From: Flavobacterium hankyongi | GTDB lineage: Bacteria; Bacteroidota; Bacteroidia; Flavobacteriales; Flavobacteriaceae | Assembly: GCF_036840915.1 (NCBI RefSeq) | Contig: NZ_CP085725.1 | Location: 1,984,001 to 2,048,000, forward strand | DNA: 64,000 nt | Direction: 5' to 3' | Shown here: piece after piece, positions 56,428 to 64,000 of the stretch | Layout: every line of letters begins with the position of its first letter | Numbering within the stretch: the first letter of the stretch is position 1 | The notes under the pieces: generated by a model | Databases searched by the model: none | What the model was told of the DNA's origin: nothing | The model's input: only the letters and a program-made list of their open reading frames with translations | Program-made: the position numbers and the translations under genes

Positions 56428-57657
56428 TTATCTTAATTTTAGGGTTACAATTGATACTATGGCCAATAAAATTCCTACGATCCAAAAACGGGTAACAATT
56501 TTGCTTTCGTGGTATCCTTTTTTCTGATAATGATGATGCAAGGGAGACATTAAAAAAATGCGTCGCCCTTCACCGTATTTTTTCTTAGTATATTTAAAAT
56601 AAGCTACCTGTAAAACAACCGATAAGTTTTCGGCTAAGAATATTCCACATATTACCGGAATAAGCATTTCTTTACGAACTGCAATAGCTAAAACCGCAAT
56701 AACTCCACCAATGGTTAAACTCCCTGTGTCACCCATAAAAACTGCTGCTGGATAACTATTGTACCATAAAAACCCAACCAAAGCTCCAACAAATGCAGCA
56801 ATAAACACGGTCATTTCTCCCGAGTTTGGAATAAACATTATATTCAGATAATTCGAGAACATGATATTACCCGAAACAAAAGTGAATACTCCAAGTGCAA
56901 TTACGGATATTGCCGAGGTACCGGCCGCGAGACCATCAATACCATCGGTTAAATTTGCTCCATTTGATACTGCAGTAATAATAAAAATTACGATAGGTAT
57001 AAATACTAACCAAGCCCAATTCTCATATCCATCACCAGTCCATGCTAATAATTCGGCATAATCAAATTCATTATTCTTAAAGAAAGGAATTGTTGTAGCA
57101 GTCGATTTTTCTTGTAACGATACTGGATTAATAGTATTTTGAGCAGCATTTACTACAATTTTTGCAGACTGAGTATCTTTTCTTACCGTTACACCTGGAT
57201 GAAAATACAACGTCGCTCCAACAATGACTCCCAAGCCAACTTGCCCAATAACTTTAAAGATACCTTTTAATCCTTCCTTATCTTTTTTGAATACTTTGAT
57301 ATAGTCGTCCAAGAAACCAATAAGTCCCATCCATAACATTGAAACAATCAACAAGATAACATAGATGTTATTCAATTTAGCAAGTAAAAAAACTGGAATA
57401 AGGGTAGAAAAAATAATAATTATTCCGCCCATAGTTGGTGTACCAGCCTTTTGAGTTTGCCCTTCTAAGCCTAATTCACGAACTGTTTCTCCAATTTGCT
57501 GACGTCTTAAAAACCCAATCACTCTTTTACCATAAATTGTAGACAACAACAATGACATGATAATCGCCAAAGCCGATCTAAAAGTGATGTACTGGAAAAC
57601 CCCAGTTCCTGGAACGTCTAGCGTTTTATCTAAATACTCAAATAAATAGTATAACAT
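56428..57657 (-). CDS. mraY: Phospho-N-acetylmuramoyl-pentapeptide transferase
   Basis: The 409-residue membrane enzyme makes lipid I. Key motifs are [27 protein letters not shown] and [13 protein letters not shown]. It is longer than E. coli MraY (360), mainly because of a loop of about 50 residues near residues 160-205, as in other Bacteroidota. It starts 9 bases after murE. Confidence 0.97.
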   Translation of the reverse strand: MLYYLFEYLDKTLDVPGTGVFQYITFRSALAIIMSLLLSTIYGKRVIGFLRRQQIGETVRELGLEGQTQKAGTPTMGGIIIIFSTLIPVFLLAKLNNIYVILLIVSMLWMGLIGFLDDYIKVFKKDKEGLKGIFKVIGQVGLGVIVGATLYFHPGVTVRKDTQSAKIVVNAAQNTINPVSLQEKSTATTIPFFKNNEFDYAELLAWTGDGYENWAWLVFIPIVIFIITAVSNGANLTDGIDGLAAGTSAISVIALGVFTFVSGNIMFSNYLNIMFIPNSGEMTVFIAAFVGALVGFLWYNSYPAAVFMGDTGSLTIGGVIAVLAIAVRKEMLIPVICGIFLAENLSVVLQVAYFKYTKKKYGEGRRIFLMSPLHHHYQKKGYHESKIVTRFWIVGILLAIVSIVTLKLR

Positions 57658-57666
57658 ACTCTATAA

Positions 57667-59127
57667 TTATTTGTTAAGTTGTTCTAATATTTCTTTTACA
57701 ATTTTCATATCGTCAAAATCATGGCGAACACCATTAATTTCCTGATATGTTTCATGTCCTTTACCTGCTATTACAATAATATCGTTTGCTTCAGCCATTT
57801 GACAAGCTGTTTTAATTGCTTGTTTTCTATCTAAAATCGAAACGTATTTTTTGAAATTTTCAGCACTAATTCCTGCTTCCATTTCATCAATTATCGCTTG
57901 CGGATCTTCTGTTCTTGGGTTATCAGATGTGATAACTACTTTATCACTAAGTTCTGTAGCTATTTTAGCCATTATAGGTCTTTTGGTTCTATCTCTATCT
58001 CCTCCACAACCCACAATAGTGATTAGCTTTTCATTTTTAGTTCTGATGTCATTTATTGTATTCAATACATTTTCTAAGGCATCTGGTGTATGGGCATAAT
58101 CTACAACAGCAGTGATTTTCCCTTCCGAAACTATATACTGGAATCTTCCCGAAACGCTTTCTAATTCAGAAAGTAAACGAAGTGCCTCAATTTTTTCTAT
58201 CCCTAATTCTATTGCAACAGCATAAATTGCCAATAAATTGTAAGCATTAAAATTTCCTATAAGACGTGTCCAAACTTCTTGATCATTAATTTTTAACTGT
58301 AGTCCAGACAATTGGTTTTCAAGAATTATCGCTTTATAATCAGCATATGTTTTTAAAGCATAGGTTAATTTTTTAGCCTGCGTATTTTGAATCATCACCG
58401 CACCATTCTTGTCATCGATATTAGTTATAGCGAAAGCTGATTTTGGCAAATGATCAAAAAATGATTTCTTCACATCTCTATACTCAGCAAACGTTGGATG
58501 ATAGTCTAAGTGATCGTGTGAAAGATTCGTAAACACTCCTCCTTTAAAATCAAGTGCTTCAGTTCTTTTTTGATGTATTCCGTGTGAGCTCACTTCCATA
58601 AAACAATATTCACAACCAGCTTCAACCATTTCATTCATATAATAATTGATGGTTAAAGAATCTGGTGTTGTGTGAGTAGCTTTATACTCAACCTCATCAA
58701 CTAAAATCTTAACTGTTGAAAGCAAACCAACTTTATAACCCGCTTTTTTAAACAATTGATATAAAAGAGAGGCAATAGTAGTTTTCCCATTAGTTCCAGT
58801 TACACCAATAAGCTGCAATTTTGAAGATGGATTATCATAATAGTTATTGGCTAAATGTGCTAATGCTTCATTTGTATCATTAACAACTACATAAACAATT
58901 TGCGATAAAACATTCTTAGGTAATTCTTGGCAAACAATTACCGATGCTCCAAGTGAGATTGCTTTATCTATGAAATCATGACCATCTGAAACTGTTCCTT
59001 TGATAGCCACAAAAACATCATCTTTTTCAATTTTTCTAGAATCAAAATGAATAGCGTTTACCTCAACTTCTGTTGAGCCATGCACCGCTTCGATAGCAAC
59101 CTTATATAAAACCTCTTTAAGTTTCAT
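57667..59127 (-). CDS. murE: UDP-MurNAc-tripeptide synthetase, meso-diaminopimelate type
   Basis: The 486-residue Mur ligase adds the third stem amino acid. The ATP loop is GTNGKTTIAS near residue 115. The motif DNPR in ITSDNPRTEDP is the marker for enzymes that add meso-diaminopimelate rather than lysine. The start shares its A with the TAA of the penicillin-binding protein gene (TAATG), so translation is coupled. Confidence 0.97.
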   Translation of the reverse strand: MKLKEVLYKVAIEAVHGSTEVEVNAIHFDSRKIEKDDVFVAIKGTVSDGHDFIDKAISLGASVIVCQELPKNVLSQIVYVVVNDTNEALAHLANNYYDNPSSKLQLIGVTGTNGKTTIASLLYQLFKKAGYKVGLLSTVKILVDEVEYKATHTTPDSLTINYYMNEMVEAGCEYCFMEVSSHGIHQKRTEALDFKGGVFTNLSHDHLDYHPTFAEYRDVKKSFFDHLPKSAFAITNIDDKNGAVMIQNTQAKKLTYALKTYADYKAIILENQLSGLQLKINDQEVWTRLIGNFNAYNLLAIYAVAIELGIEKIEALRLLSELESVSGRFQYIVSEGKITAVVDYAHTPDALENVLNTINDIRTKNEKLITIVGCGGDRDRTKRPIMAKIATELSDKVVITSDNPRTEDPQAIIDEMEAGISAENFKKYVSILDRKQAIKTACQMAEANDIIVIAGKGHETYQEINGVRHDFDDMKIVKEILEQLNK

Positions 59128-61130
59128 TATGACAATTCTAGTGTTATAGTATTATTTTTGATAATTGGCTGTCCTGGCAAAATAGATTGTTTTTTTACTT
59201 TACCAATTCCAATTGCTTTAACTTTCATTCCTAAATTTTCAAGCAATGCGACTGCATCCATGCCAGCCATCCCTTTTAAATTAGGGATTACCGAAGGCTT
59301 TTTATTCAACTTAGTGTTATAAGCATAATAATTACCTTCTTGATCTTTAAACTTTTTCTTTAAAGTTTTCACTTCGTTTGTTGATGGTACATCTGTAAAA
59401 ACCTTTTGAGCAATTCTTTTAAAAACTGGCCCAGCAACATCGGCACCATAATAATTGTTTTTTGATGTATTTGGCTTATGTACCACTACAATACAAGAAT
59501 ATTTAGGATTTTCGGCTGGAAAATATCCTGCAAATGAAGAAGCATAATACATATGGTCGTCACCTTTATGATAATTTACCTGTGCAGTTCCTGTTTTTCC
59601 TGCCATTGAAAAATCTTTAGAATATAACTTAGAACCTGTTCCTCTTTTAACAACATTTTTAAGCACTGCTTGCACTTTTTTAAGTGTTTCATCAGAACAA
59701 ATACTTGGATTAATTACTTGCTTGTCGAATTTCTTAATGGTTTTATTCCATTCTTTAACCTCCTGAACAAACATAGGTTTAACCATTTCTCCATTATTTG
59801 CAATAGCATTATACAATGTTAATGTTTGCAATGGAGTTACAGAAACACCGTATCCAAAAGCCATCCAAGGCAAGGAGATCCCACTCCAGCCTTTTTGACC
59901 AGGTTGTGGTATTTTAGGAATCCCTTCTCCTTTAAATGGTAATCCTAGTGGTTTGTTTAAACCAAGACCATTAATTCTGTCAACAAATTCTTTTGGGTTA
60001 TTTTTGTAGTTCTCGTAAACTGCCTGGACTAAAACTGTATTTGAAGAAACTTCAAATCCTCTTCCCAACGATATTTTACCATATCCTCCTTCATGTGAAT
60101 CACGTACATGACGTCCTTTATAAACAATATCTCCTCCTTTTGAATCATAAACTTTACTAGTATCTACTTTTTCATCATCCAAAAGAGCAATTAAATCAAT
60201 CAACTTAAATGTAGACCCTGGCTCTTGTGATTCAGCAATTGCGTAATTAATAGTTTCATAGTAAGAGCCATCTTTGTCTCTTCCTAAATTAGAGATAGCT
60301 TTAACTGCTCCAGTTTTTGTTTCCATTACTACGACACAACCATGATCTGCTTCATAATCCTGTAATTGCTTCAATAATGCATGATGTGCAATATCCTGAA
60401 CATAAACATCTATTGTGGAAACAATATCATAACCATCTCTAGGTTCAATTTCATTATTATCGTGAATAGGTTTCCATTGACCTTTGGCTATTTTTTGCTT
60501 TAAAATTTTACCATCCGTCCCATTTAGATATTGACTAAACGCACCTTCAATACCAACTGGTAATAATTTCCCATTTTCATCATATCGCTCGTAACCTATC
60601 GTTCTTTTAGCTATTTTCCCAATAGGATGTTCTCTAACTGTTTTTTGTTCAGTTATCATTCCTCCTTTATAGGCTCCAAGATTAAAAAGCGGAAAACCTT
60701 TAATGGCCATGTATTGCGTATAACTTAAATCGCGAGCTACTAAGAAATATCTATTTTTGTTTGCTCTGGCTTTTCTAAACTCGTTTAAATAAGTGAATGC
60801 TGATTTATTTTTTAGCAACTTTTGTAAAGAGTCAGACAACTGTTTGATATTGTTATCGAAATTTTCTTGAGAAGGTGCCAAAGCATCGAAACGGATAGTA
60901 TACTCAGGAATTGAAGTTGCTAACAAACTTCCATCTGAAGAATACACATTGCCTCTATTTGCGGGAATAACAAAATTTTTAATGGTTCTTTCTTTTGCCA
61001 GTTTACGATAATAGTCACCTTCTACCCACTGTATATTAGTGAGCTTGATGCCTACCGCCGTTACCATGATAAAAACAACCAATGCAACTATATAGATACG
61101 GTTTAATATGTTTCTATTTTCTACTCCCAT
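59127..61130 (-). CDS. ftsI: Division-type penicillin-binding protein (FtsI) with a PASTA domain
   Basis: The 667-residue class B transpeptidase cross-links septal peptidoglycan. It has one N-terminal membrane segment (about residues 10-32) and a dimerisation domain. The catalytic domain has Ser306 in STFK, a second motif SSN, and KTGT. A PASTA-like repeat (PNLKGMAGMDAVALLENLGMKV) ends the protein. The gene overlaps the FtsL gene by 10 bases. Confidence 0.95.
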   Translation of the reverse strand: MGVENRNILNRIYIVALVVFIMVTAVGIKLTNIQWVEGDYYRKLAKERTIKNFVIPANRGNVYSSDGSLLATSIPEYTIRFDALAPSQENFDNNIKQLSDSLQKLLKNKSAFTYLNEFRKARANKNRYFLVARDLSYTQYMAIKGFPLFNLGAYKGGMITEQKTVREHPIGKIAKRTIGYERYDENGKLLPVGIEGAFSQYLNGTDGKILKQKIAKGQWKPIHDNNEIEPRDGYDIVSTIDVYVQDIAHHALLKQLQDYEADHGCVVVMETKTGAVKAISNLGRDKDGSYYETINYAIAESQEPGSTFKLIDLIALLDDEKVDTSKVYDSKGGDIVYKGRHVRDSHEGGYGKISLGRGFEVSSNTVLVQAVYENYKNNPKEFVDRINGLGLNKPLGLPFKGEGIPKIPQPGQKGWSGISLPWMAFGYGVSVTPLQTLTLYNAIANNGEMVKPMFVQEVKEWNKTIKKFDKQVINPSICSDETLKKVQAVLKNVVKRGTGSKLYSKDFSMAGKTGTAQVNYHKGDDHMYYASSFAGYFPAENPKYSCIVVVHKPNTSKNNYYGADVAGPVFKRIAQKVFTDVPSTNEVKTLKKKFKDQEGNYYAYNTKLNKKPSVIPNLKGMAGMDAVALLENLGMKVKAIGIGKVKKQSILPGQPIIKNNTITLELS

Positions 61131-61462
61131 AGCTTATCCCAAGCTGATTTTTCTTTTGCTACTTTTATTTTTTTGGGTGGAACCGATGAAGGAAAAATTT
61201 CTTTTTCAATCATTTCTTCTGCTACAGTTGATTCCATTTTTATTTTCATGAGTTCAGATCTTCTATCAACAAACTCAGACCTTAACTCTTTCACTTCATT
61301 TGTTAGCTCAGCTATTTGATATACTTTTTTTTCATAACTGTGCGTATTTGCAATCATTATGATTGCCAGAAAAATTAAAAAGACAATGAATCCCCAATTT
61401 TTTGTTGCATCCTCATTGACTAGAAATCTTGCTTTTAATATGCTGTAAAACTTGTTTTTCAT
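61121..61462 (-). CDS. ftsL: FtsL-like division protein
   Basis: The 113-residue protein has one membrane segment (about residues 25-40) followed by a coiled-coil-like helix (AELTNEVKELRSEFVDRRSEL). This is the layout of FtsL, which works with FtsQ and FtsB. The sequence itself is poorly conserved, so the call rests on shape and on its place between rsmH and ftsI. The start overlaps the rsmH stop by 4 bases (ATGA). Confidence 0.85.
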   Translation of the reverse strand: MKNKFYSILKARFLVNEDATKNWGFIVFLIFLAIIMIANTHSYEKKVYQIAELTNEVKELRSEFVDRRSELMKIKMESTVAEEMIEKEIFPSSVPPKKIKVAKEKSAWDKLWE

Positions 61463-62361
61463 AATTTTTCAGCGATTCTTAGTTTAGCACTTCTAGCACG
61501 ATTATTCACTGCAATTTCTTCTTCTGTCGGAACAATTAGCTTTCCTATATTCTTAAAAGGAACTTCAAATCTTCCATAAAAATCTCGTTCTGGTTCTCCT
61601 TCAAACATTCCGTTTTTTATAAATCGTTTAACCAATCTATCTTCTAGTGAATGATATGAGATAACACTCAATCGGCCTCCTGGATTTAGAATTTCATTTG
61701 TTTGTTCCAAAAACTCTTTAAGCACTTCCATTTCCTGATTAACCTCTATTCGGATTGCCTGATATATTTGAGCTAAAATTTTATTAGCCTTGTGCCCAGG
61801 CAAAAAACGACTCAATACTTGTTTTAAATCCTCTGTATTAACAATAGCTTCTTTCTCTCTTTCCTCAACTATTGTTCTTGCAAGTGCAGCTGCATTTTTA
61901 AGCTCTCCATATTCTAAAAAAATACGACGTAGATTTTTATCATCATATTCGTTCACAACTCTATATGCACTTAACTCGTTTCGCTTACTCATTCGCATAT
62001 CAAGTTCTGCATCAAAACGAGTAGAAAAACCTCTTTCAGGAACATCAAACTGATGAGACGAAACTCCAAGATCACCTAAAATTCCATCAACAAATTTTAC
62101 CCCATTAAATCTTAAGAACCTTTTTATGTATCTAAAATTTTCTTTTATCAACACAAATCTAGGATCATCAATTGCATTTTGCCAAGCATCTTCATCCTGA
62201 TCAAAAGCGAACAATTTTCCATTCTCTCCCAAACGAGACAATATCCCTCTTGAGTGACCTCCACCACCAAACGTCACATCAACATATACTCCGTCAGGCT
62301 TAATATTTAAACCATCAACCGTCTCTTTCAACAAAACAGGATTATGATATTCCATTGTCAT
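61459..62361 (-). CDS. rsmH: 16S rRNA (cytosine-1402-N4)-methyltransferase
   Basis: The 300-residue enzyme methylates C1402 of 16S rRNA. Motifs are YVDVTFGGGGHSRGIL, GILGDLGVSSHQFD and ISYHSLEDRLVKRFI. Several ATGs are close together (62355, 62361, 62364, 62367). The third of them gives MTMEYHNPVLLKET, as in relatives. Any of these starts overlaps the mraZ stop. Confidence 0.95.
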   Translation of the reverse strand: MTMEYHNPVLLKETVDGLNIKPDGVYVDVTFGGGGHSRGILSRLGENGKLFAFDQDEDAWQNAIDDPRFVLIKENFRYIKRFLRFNGVKFVDGILGDLGVSSHQFDVPERGFSTRFDAELDMRMSKRNELSAYRVVNEYDDKNLRRIFLEYGELKNAAALARTIVEEREKEAIVNTEDLKQVLSRFLPGHKANKILAQIYQAIRIEVNQEMEVLKEFLEQTNEILNPGGRLSVISYHSLEDRLVKRFIKNGMFEGEPERDFYGRFEVPFKNIGKLIVPTEEEIAVNNRARSAKLRIAEKL

Positions 62362-62815
62362 CATCATTTGTGTTACCCATTACCTCTTCAGCCAAATCTG
62401 CAAAATCAATTTCAGAATCATCTACTGCTTTTTCATACAAATCTTTATCCCATATCTCAATAATATTTATTGCCGAAGACAATACAAGATTACCATTTAT
62501 AGATGCAAAAACTGCTAAATCTTTTGGAACCAATAATCGACCAGTTGAATCTATCTCCACCATTCTTACACCAACAGTAAATCGACGGATGAAATCGTTA
62601 TGCTTTTTATTAAACCTATTAAGTTTATTTATTTTTTGCATCATTATATTCCACTCAGCCATTGGATACAATTCAAGACATTGCTGAAAAACTGAGCGCT
62701 TTAAAACGAAACCTTCCTGCAACGATGAATTCAACTGATTCTTCAAAGCTACAGGCAGCATTAGCCTTCCCTTAGAATCAGCCTTACATTCATATGTTCC
62801 AACAATGGTATTCAA
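62342..62815 (-). CDS. mraZ: Transcriptional regulator MraZ
   Basis: The 157-residue protein has two SpoVT/AbrB-like halves, with the MraZ signatures YECKADSKGRLMLP near the start and EIDSTGRLLVP in the second half. MraZ represses the dcw operon by binding short direct repeats upstream of its own gene. Such repeats are present here. It is the first gene of the cluster. Confidence 0.95.
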   Translation of the reverse strand: MNTIVGTYECKADSKGRLMLPVALKNQLNSSLQEGFVLKRSVFQQCLELYPMAEWNIMMQKINKLNRFNKKHNDFIRRFTVGVRMVEIDSTGRLLVPKDLAVFASINGNLVLSSAINIIEIWDKDLYEKAVDDSEIDFADLAEEVMGNTNDDDNGIS

Positions 62816-62843
62816 GCAGTTACAGTTTTTATATGATACTGTA

Positions 62844-62851
62844 CAAATGTA
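62844..62851 (-). promoter_or_regulatory. -7 element of the mraZ-dcw promoter
   Basis: The minus strand reads TACATTTG, an exact TAnnTTTG, about 28 bases before the mraZ ATG. The -33 region has no TTG and is taken up by the direct repeats. Confidence 0.65.
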
Positions 62852-62860
62852 GAAAATAAT

Positions 62861-62908
62861 TTACCACATTTTACCACTAATTACCACTTTGTTGATAAGT
62901 TTTACCAT
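62861..62908 (-). promoter_or_regulatory. Direct repeats in the mraZ promoter, likely MraZ operator
   Basis: On the minus strand GTGGTAA occurs three times in exact 10-bp register (plus-strand TTACCAC at 62861, 62871 and 62881). A weaker copy (ATGGTAA) lies at 62902-62908. The block overlaps the -33 region. MraZ of other bacteria binds 10-bp-spaced repeats containing TGGG or AAAGTG. Confidence 0.65.
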
Positions 62909-63103
62909 TTTCAGTTTAAAAAGAACCATTTTAAAAAACCTTTTTTTATAAGTTTAGGGGATTTTTGTGTGCGTTTTTTTCATTTTAAGAAATTATTCGC
63001 AAAAAAATACATTAATTAAAATATATATTTGATTTTTTTTAAAATTTAAACCCTAAAAAACATCTTGCATACAACTGACAATTAAACACTTAACTTATCA
63101 ACA
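62890..63103. other. AT-rich stretch flanked by inverted AACTTATCAACA copies
   Basis: The 12-mer AACTTATCAACA occurs on the minus strand (its core TTATCAACA is at plus 62890-62898) and on the plus strand (core 63095-63103). The sequence between is strongly AT-rich, with A-runs, T-runs and TATATATTTG. The core differs by one base from the DnaA box TTATCCACA. No gene is seen between mraZ and the hydrolase. Confidence 0.5.
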
Positions 63104-63149
63104 TTTAAAATTGAAAAACATTCAAAAAATGTAATTCGTATTTTAATCC

Positions 63150-63157
63150 TATATTTG
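63150..63157 (+). promoter_or_regulatory. -7 element before the alpha/beta hydrolase gene
   Basis: TATATTTG is an exact TAnnTTTG. A TTG at 63155 that could extend the reading frame lies inside it, so the GTG at 63185 is taken as the start. Confidence 0.55.
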
Positions 63158-63184
63158 CCTAATAAACCATATCAAATAATCAAA

Positions 63185-63955
63185 GTGAGTAACTTAATAA
63201 AAGACGGTAAATACGAATATTTTGAGGCAGGTGAAGGAACACCGATTATTATCTTACACGGATTAATGGGCGGATTGAGTAATTTTGATGGAGTTGCTAA
63301 TTATTTTCCAAGCAAAGGTTATAAAGTTGTAATTCCACAATTGCCTTTGTATACTCAAAATATTTTAAAAACTAATGTAAAGTCATTTGCAGTTTATGTA
63401 AAAAACTTTATCAATTACAAAGGGTTTAATCGAGTGATTCTTCTTGGAAATTCTCTTGGAGGCCATATTGCTTTATACTTCACAAAAATGTACCCTGAAA
63501 AAGTTTGCGGTTTAGTAATTACTGGAAGCTCTGGTTTATACGAAAGTGCCATGGGTGACAGTTATCCAAAACGTGGTGATTATGAGTACATAAAGAAAAA
63601 AGCACAAGATGTTTTTTACAATCCTGATGTAGCCACACCAGAAATTATTGACGACGTATACGCAACAGTAAACGATCGAATTAAGTTAATTAAAACACTT
63701 ACGATTGCCAAAAGTGCAATTCGTCATAACATGGCCAAAGATTTACCTAAAATGCATGTCCCAACAGGCATTATTTGGGGAAAACAAGACAAAGTAACAC
63801 CACCAGATGTAGCTGAAGAATTTCATAGATTATTACCAAATTCATCTTTATATTGGATAGACAAGTGTGGTCATGCAGCCATGATGGAACACCCAGATGA
63901 GTTTAATAAAATTTTAGAAGAATGGCTTGAAACAAAAGCCGAACACAAAGTATAA
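63185..63955 (+). CDS. Alpha/beta-fold hydrolase
   Basis: The 256-residue protein has the oxyanion-hole motif HGLMGG near residue 25 and the nucleophile elbow GNSLGG with the catalytic Ser. A probable Asp is in GKQDKVTPP and the catalytic His is in CGHAAMMEHP. The substrate is unknown. Relatives are annotated simply as hydrolases. The gene lies just before engB and may be cotranscribed with it. The GTG start gives a sequence beginning VSNLIKDGKYEY, which matches the start of relatives as I recall them. Confidence 0.85.
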   Translation: MSNLIKDGKYEYFEAGEGTPIIILHGLMGGLSNFDGVANYFPSKGYKVVIPQLPLYTQNILKTNVKSFAVYVKNFINYKGFNRVILLGNSLGGHIALYFTKMYPEKVCGLVITGSSGLYESAMGDSYPKRGDYEYIKKKAQDVFYNPDVATPEIIDDVYATVNDRIKLIKTLTIAKSAIRHNMAKDLPKMHVPTGIIWGKQDKVTPPDVAEEFHRLLPNSSLYWIDKCGHAAMMEHPDEFNKILEEWLETKAEHKV

Positions 63956-63961
63956 AGCATA

Positions 63962-64000
63962 ATGAAAGTAAATACAGCCGAATTTATTATAAGTAATTCT
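63962..64000 (+). CDS. engB: Ribosome biogenesis GTPase EngB (YihA/YsxC), first 13 codons only
   Basis: The frame begins at the ATG at 63962 and reads MKVNTAEFIISNS to the window edge. This is the typical start of flavobacterial YihA-family GTPases, which act in 50S ribosome assembly. The G-domain motifs lie beyond the window. The gap to the hydrolase gene is 6 bases. Confidence 0.7.
   Translation, partial: MKVNTAEFIISNS

Overview
The window comes from a member of the Bacteroidota, most likely the genus Flavobacterium or a close relative. The DNA is AT-rich. It carries flavobacterial markers: the gliding/type IX secretion lipoprotein GldK, exosortase XrtF with its partner, a HYC_CC_PP copper-locus protein, DUF4249 lipoproteins beside a TonB receptor, and a short 287-residue primary sigma factor. 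Many genes are preceded by the Bacteroidota promoter form (TTG, about 20 bases, TAnnTTTG), while strong Shine-Dalgarno sites are rare. There are no insertion sequences, phage genes or CRISPR arrays.

Layout. 1-4651 (minus): topA, an arginase-fold protein lacking its metal ligands, and the 5' part of gldK. 4862-12178 (plus): miaB, a small membrane protein, a sigma-54-type activator, lptE, a TPR-like protein, secG, and groES-groEL. 12288-15849 (plus): three small or surface proteins, ending with a secreted MG2/TonB-plug protein. 15905-20698 (minus): a DUF2490 protein, a DedA protein, and a SulP transporter with two beta-carbonic anhydrases. 20792-23645 (minus): a copper-type locus (HYC_CC_PP protein, TonB receptor, heavy-metal-binding protein). 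23702-26903 (minus): a beta-CASP nuclease with an ATP-cone/endonuclease protein, and the XrtF pair. 26975-30111 (plus): a free methionine sulfoxide reductase-like GAF protein, rpsO and pnp. 30346-38001 (plus): a five-gene surface locus whose first gene is split by a -1 frameshift at an A AAA AAG heptamer, followed by a TonB receptor with an STN domain, two tandem DUF4249 lipoproteins and an MG2/plug-like protein. 38079-39926 (plus): rpoD and rpe. 39963-45433 (minus): a complete RND efflux system. 45548-47096 (minus): an MtfA-like peptidase, tRNA-Arg(CCG) and a YqeY protein. 47231-62815 (minus): the division and cell wall (dcw) cluster from mraZ to ftsZ, without murF or ddl. 63185-64000 (plus): an alpha/beta hydrolase and the first codons of engB.

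How the parts fit together. RpoD would read the TAnnTTTG promoters found throughout. The dcw genes form one tightly packed operon that starts at mraZ; its promoter carries three 10-bp-spaced GTGGTAA repeats, a likely MraZ operator. SulP and the two carbonic anhydrases form a bicarbonate uptake and hydration unit. The 30.3-38.0 kb locus looks like a surface uptake or sensing system for an unknown ligand. The points most worth following up are the canonical frameshift site in that locus, the MraZ-type operator, the arginase-fold pseudoenzyme next to gldK, the ATP-cone/endonuclease plus beta-CASP pair, and two inverted AACTTATCAACA sites around an AT-rich stretch upstream of mraZ.
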